From Sphingomonas lacusdianchii (lineage in GTDB: Bacteria; Pseudomonadota; Alphaproteobacteria; Sphingomonadales; Sphingomonadaceae): a DNA stretch of 64,000 nucleotides. The number at the start of each line of letters is the position of its first letter. The stretch's first letter is position 1. Positions 62,391 through 64,000 of the stretch are shown piece by piece. The stretch covers positions 124,001 to 188,000 of the forward strand of contig NZ_JAKRET010000009.1 of assembly GCF_022664395.1 (NCBI RefSeq), in the 5' to 3' direction. The notes under the pieces are model-generated. The model made no database searches, was not told where the DNA came from, and saw only the letters and a program-made list of their open reading frames with translations. Position numbers and translations under genes: made by a program.

Positions 62391-62437
62391 CTCGAGCACG
62401 ATGCTGAGCAGGCGCGCCCGATGCCGGGAACAACGCG

Positions 62438-63571
62438 TCAATTGCGTGTCATCGCGGCATGGATCGGCAGTAGCGCCGCGCCCAGCGCTGCCCCGGCACC
62501 ACCCAGGGGCGAAATCTTGACGGCGTAGCGCCCGGCATCGCTCTCTTCGCGATGGTCGCCCCAGATAATGTCGCGGCGGTTCAGGCGGTCGGCAAGACTG
62601 TGCATGATAGCCGCGGGCAGCGGGCTCATCAGCCGGATCGCGCCGGGTTCAAACCAAGCGATCGCCGAGTTGATCGTCGCCAGCAACTGGTCCGCCGCCC
62701 GGTCCAGCCAGCGATCGATGACCGCCTCATATCCGCCAATGACCGCACCGAAATTTGCGAGCGATTCGACCGGGCAGCCTGCCGCACGCAGCGTCGCGAT
62801 CAGGTCGAGGGTCGTCGGACGGGGTAGGTCGCCGGGATAGAACATCCCGATCTCCCCGGCGCTGCCCGTCTCACCGCGCATCAGCCGGCCTTTATGAATG
62901 ATCCCCGCGCCGACGCCGTGTCCCAGCAGGATCACGACCGCCGTGGTGCAGCGGCCGATCAGCCCGCCCAGATAATATTCCGCCAGCGCGGCGGCGGTCG
63001 CGTCGTTCTCAATCCAGACCGGCAGCTGGAGTGCCTGTTCGAAAATGTCGCGCAACGGCGCATTTTGCCAGCCCGGCAGATTGCGGACGATGCTCCAGCG
63101 ATTGCCGTCGCGCGACAAGGCCGGTCCAGGGGCGCTGAATCCGACGCCATAAAGCCGCTGCCCCAGCAGGCGATGCTCGAGCGTCAGGTCATGGATGCGT
63201 CGGTCCACATGGCGCGCAAAGCCCGCCGGATCGCTCAGCTCGATCGTCTCGGACGTCAGCGCGATGACGCCGCCGGCATAGTCGACGACCGCGATCTCCA
63301 AAATCCCGGCATAGAGCGCCAGTCCGAAGGCATAGCCACCGGCTGGCGAGATGCGGAGTGGTACGGTGGGGCGACCGCGGCCGAGCGCTGCCTCCGACGG
63401 CAGTTCCTCGATCAGGCCGTGTGCGATCAGCGCTTTGGTCAACCGGGTCGTGGCACTGTTGCTGATCTGAAGCATCGTCGCCAGCGTGGAGCGGGACTGC
63501 GCGCCCAGCGTGCGCAACTGCCACAGCAGGCGTTTCTCTTCATCCAGCAGGGCGAGCGACGGGTAGCGCAT
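62438..63571 (-). CDS. ROK-family transcriptional regulator
   Basis: This 377-residue protein has an N-terminal winged HTH (SRSTLATMLQISNSATTRLTKALIAHGLIEE) and a ROK sugar-kinase-like domain (GVGFSAPGPALSRDG, ENDATAAALAEYYLG, ILLGHGVGAGIIHKGRLMRGETGSAGEIG). The zinc-cysteine cluster of classic ROK proteins is not evident. Members sense sugars or their phosphates. It is divergent from a TonB receptor, a common arrangement for carbohydrate uptake loci in this group, and probably controls it. Confidence 0.92.
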   Translation of the reverse strand: MRYPSLALLDEEKRLLWQLRTLGAQSRSTLATMLQISNSATTRLTKALIAHGLIEELPSEAALGRGRPTVPLRISPAGGYAFGLALYAGILEIAVVDYAGGVIALTSETIELSDPAGFARHVDRRIHDLTLEHRLLGQRLYGVGFSAPGPALSRDGNRWSIVRNLPGWQNAPLRDIFEQALQLPVWIENDATAAALAEYYLGGLIGRCTTAVVILLGHGVGAGIIHKGRLMRGETGSAGEIGMFYPGDLPRPTTLDLIATLRAAGCPVESLANFGAVIGGYEAVIDRWLDRAADQLLATINSAIAWFEPGAIRLMSPLPAAIMHSLADRLNRRDIIWGDHREESDAGRYAVKISPLGGAGAALGAALLPIHAAMTRN

Positions 63572-63610
63572 CGGGCTAACATAAATGACGCAGCTGCAAA
63601 CAAAACGAAT

Positions 63611-63628
63611 TTATTTTCACAGAAATAA
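63611..63628. promoter_or_regulatory. Candidate ROK operator
   Basis: TTATTT-TCACAG-AAATAA is a perfect inverted repeat midway in the ROK/TonB intergenic region. It resembles the TTATTT...AAATAA half-sites bound by NagC/Mlc-type ROK repressors. It is 40 bases from the ROK start and 67 from the TonB start. Confidence 0.55.
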
Positions 63629-63694
63629 TTAAATCCGTCACATTTAAAGGCGATCGGCGCGCTCAATCGAACATCGCATTGGGGGACAACCAAA

Positions 63695-64000
63695 ATGAAA
63701 CGGCATCAACTCGCCGCCGGCGCCGCAACGGCCGCGCTGTGTATTCTGGCCGCGCCGGTTGCGGCGCAGACCGCCAAGCCGGCCGCGACCGCCACGGTCG
63801 ACACGACCACGCCTCCAGCCGATCCGCCACAGGGCAGCGACGACGGCGCCACGGACATCATCGTCACTGGTTCGGCCCGGGCGCAGCGTCGCTTCGACGT
63901 GTCCTATGCGATCAATTCGCTGTCGCAGGCCGATGTGCAGAAGATCGCACCGAAGAGCTTCGCCGATCTGCTCGGCACCGTCCCCGGCATCCAGGTCGAG
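63695..64000 (+). CDS. TonB-dependent receptor (5' part; continues past window)
   Basis: The first 102 residues are visible: a signal peptide (MKRHQLAAGAATAALCILAA...AQT), a Thr/Pro-rich linker and the start of the plug domain (DIIVTGSARAQRRFDVSYAI, then ADVQKIAPKSFADLLGTVPG). The IIVTGS and LLGTVPG motifs are standard for sphingomonad receptors. Pairing with a ROK regulator suggests sugar uptake, but the ligand is unknown. Confidence 0.9.
   Translation, partial: MKRHQLAAGAATAALCILAAPVAAQTAKPAATATVDTTTPPADPPQGSDDGATDIIVTGSARAQRRFDVSYAINSLSQADVQKIAPKSFADLLGTVPGIQVE

Overview
The window looks like a chromosomal segment of a Sphingomonas-type alphaproteobacterium. GC and third-position GC are high, and genes run in tight operons with 4-base stop/start overlaps. 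The gene content fits too: an RcGTA-type gene-transfer-agent cluster, a TonB-dependent receptor next to a ROK regulator, ftsEX-ydcF-plsC and rodZ-cpoB-tilS-ftsH. No 16S gene is present, so the genus is an inference.

Layout. (1) 1-25,650, core metabolism and envelope: a LysR regulator divergent from malate synthase G; the leftward operon ftsE-ftsX-ydcF-plsC; a zinc-ribbon membrane protein, hisC and tyrA; a secreted alpha-amino-acid ester hydrolase; the leftward set rodZ-like, cpoB-like, tilS, ftsH; ptsP (nitrogen PTS enzyme I); small regulators; a DUF2339 membrane protein; GST and a DapF-family epimerase; two small genes including a MbcA/ParS-like antitoxin. (2) 25,760-41,170, a nearly complete gene-transfer-agent cluster read rightward: small and large terminase, portal, protease, capsid, head-tail connectors, tail tube, tape measure, gp12-gp15 hub genes and a DUF2793 tip protein. 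There is no integrase, replication or lysis gene. A sequence matching the alphaproteobacterial LexA box lies just upstream. (3) 41,277-46,270, housekeeping: OmpA, an APH(3')-type kinase, YgfZ-like protein, dihydroorotase, DUF1134 protein. (4) 46,433-about 61,930, a tRNA-Ser(GCU) followed by a foreign element: tyrosine integrase; a two-gene GHKL-ATPase/nuclease plus SF2-helicase module; a candidate HEPN RNase; AlpA; ArdC; a sigma-like HTH; an MNT-HEPN fusion; TraD/TraC; a predicted MOBQ-type oriT; TraA relaxase; DUF6118 protein. No type IV secretion genes are visible, so I read it as an integrative mobilizable element. (5) 61,934-64,000: a broken gene, a ROK regulator and the start of a divergent TonB receptor, with a perfect inverted repeat between them.

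How the parts work together. The GTA genes would make small phage-like particles carrying host DNA, possibly under SOS control. The mobilizable element carries its own transfer start (oriT plus relaxase), anti-restriction (ArdC) and a probable anti-phage module. Several families of palindromic repeats fill the gaps throughout, and one copy lies in frame inside tilS.
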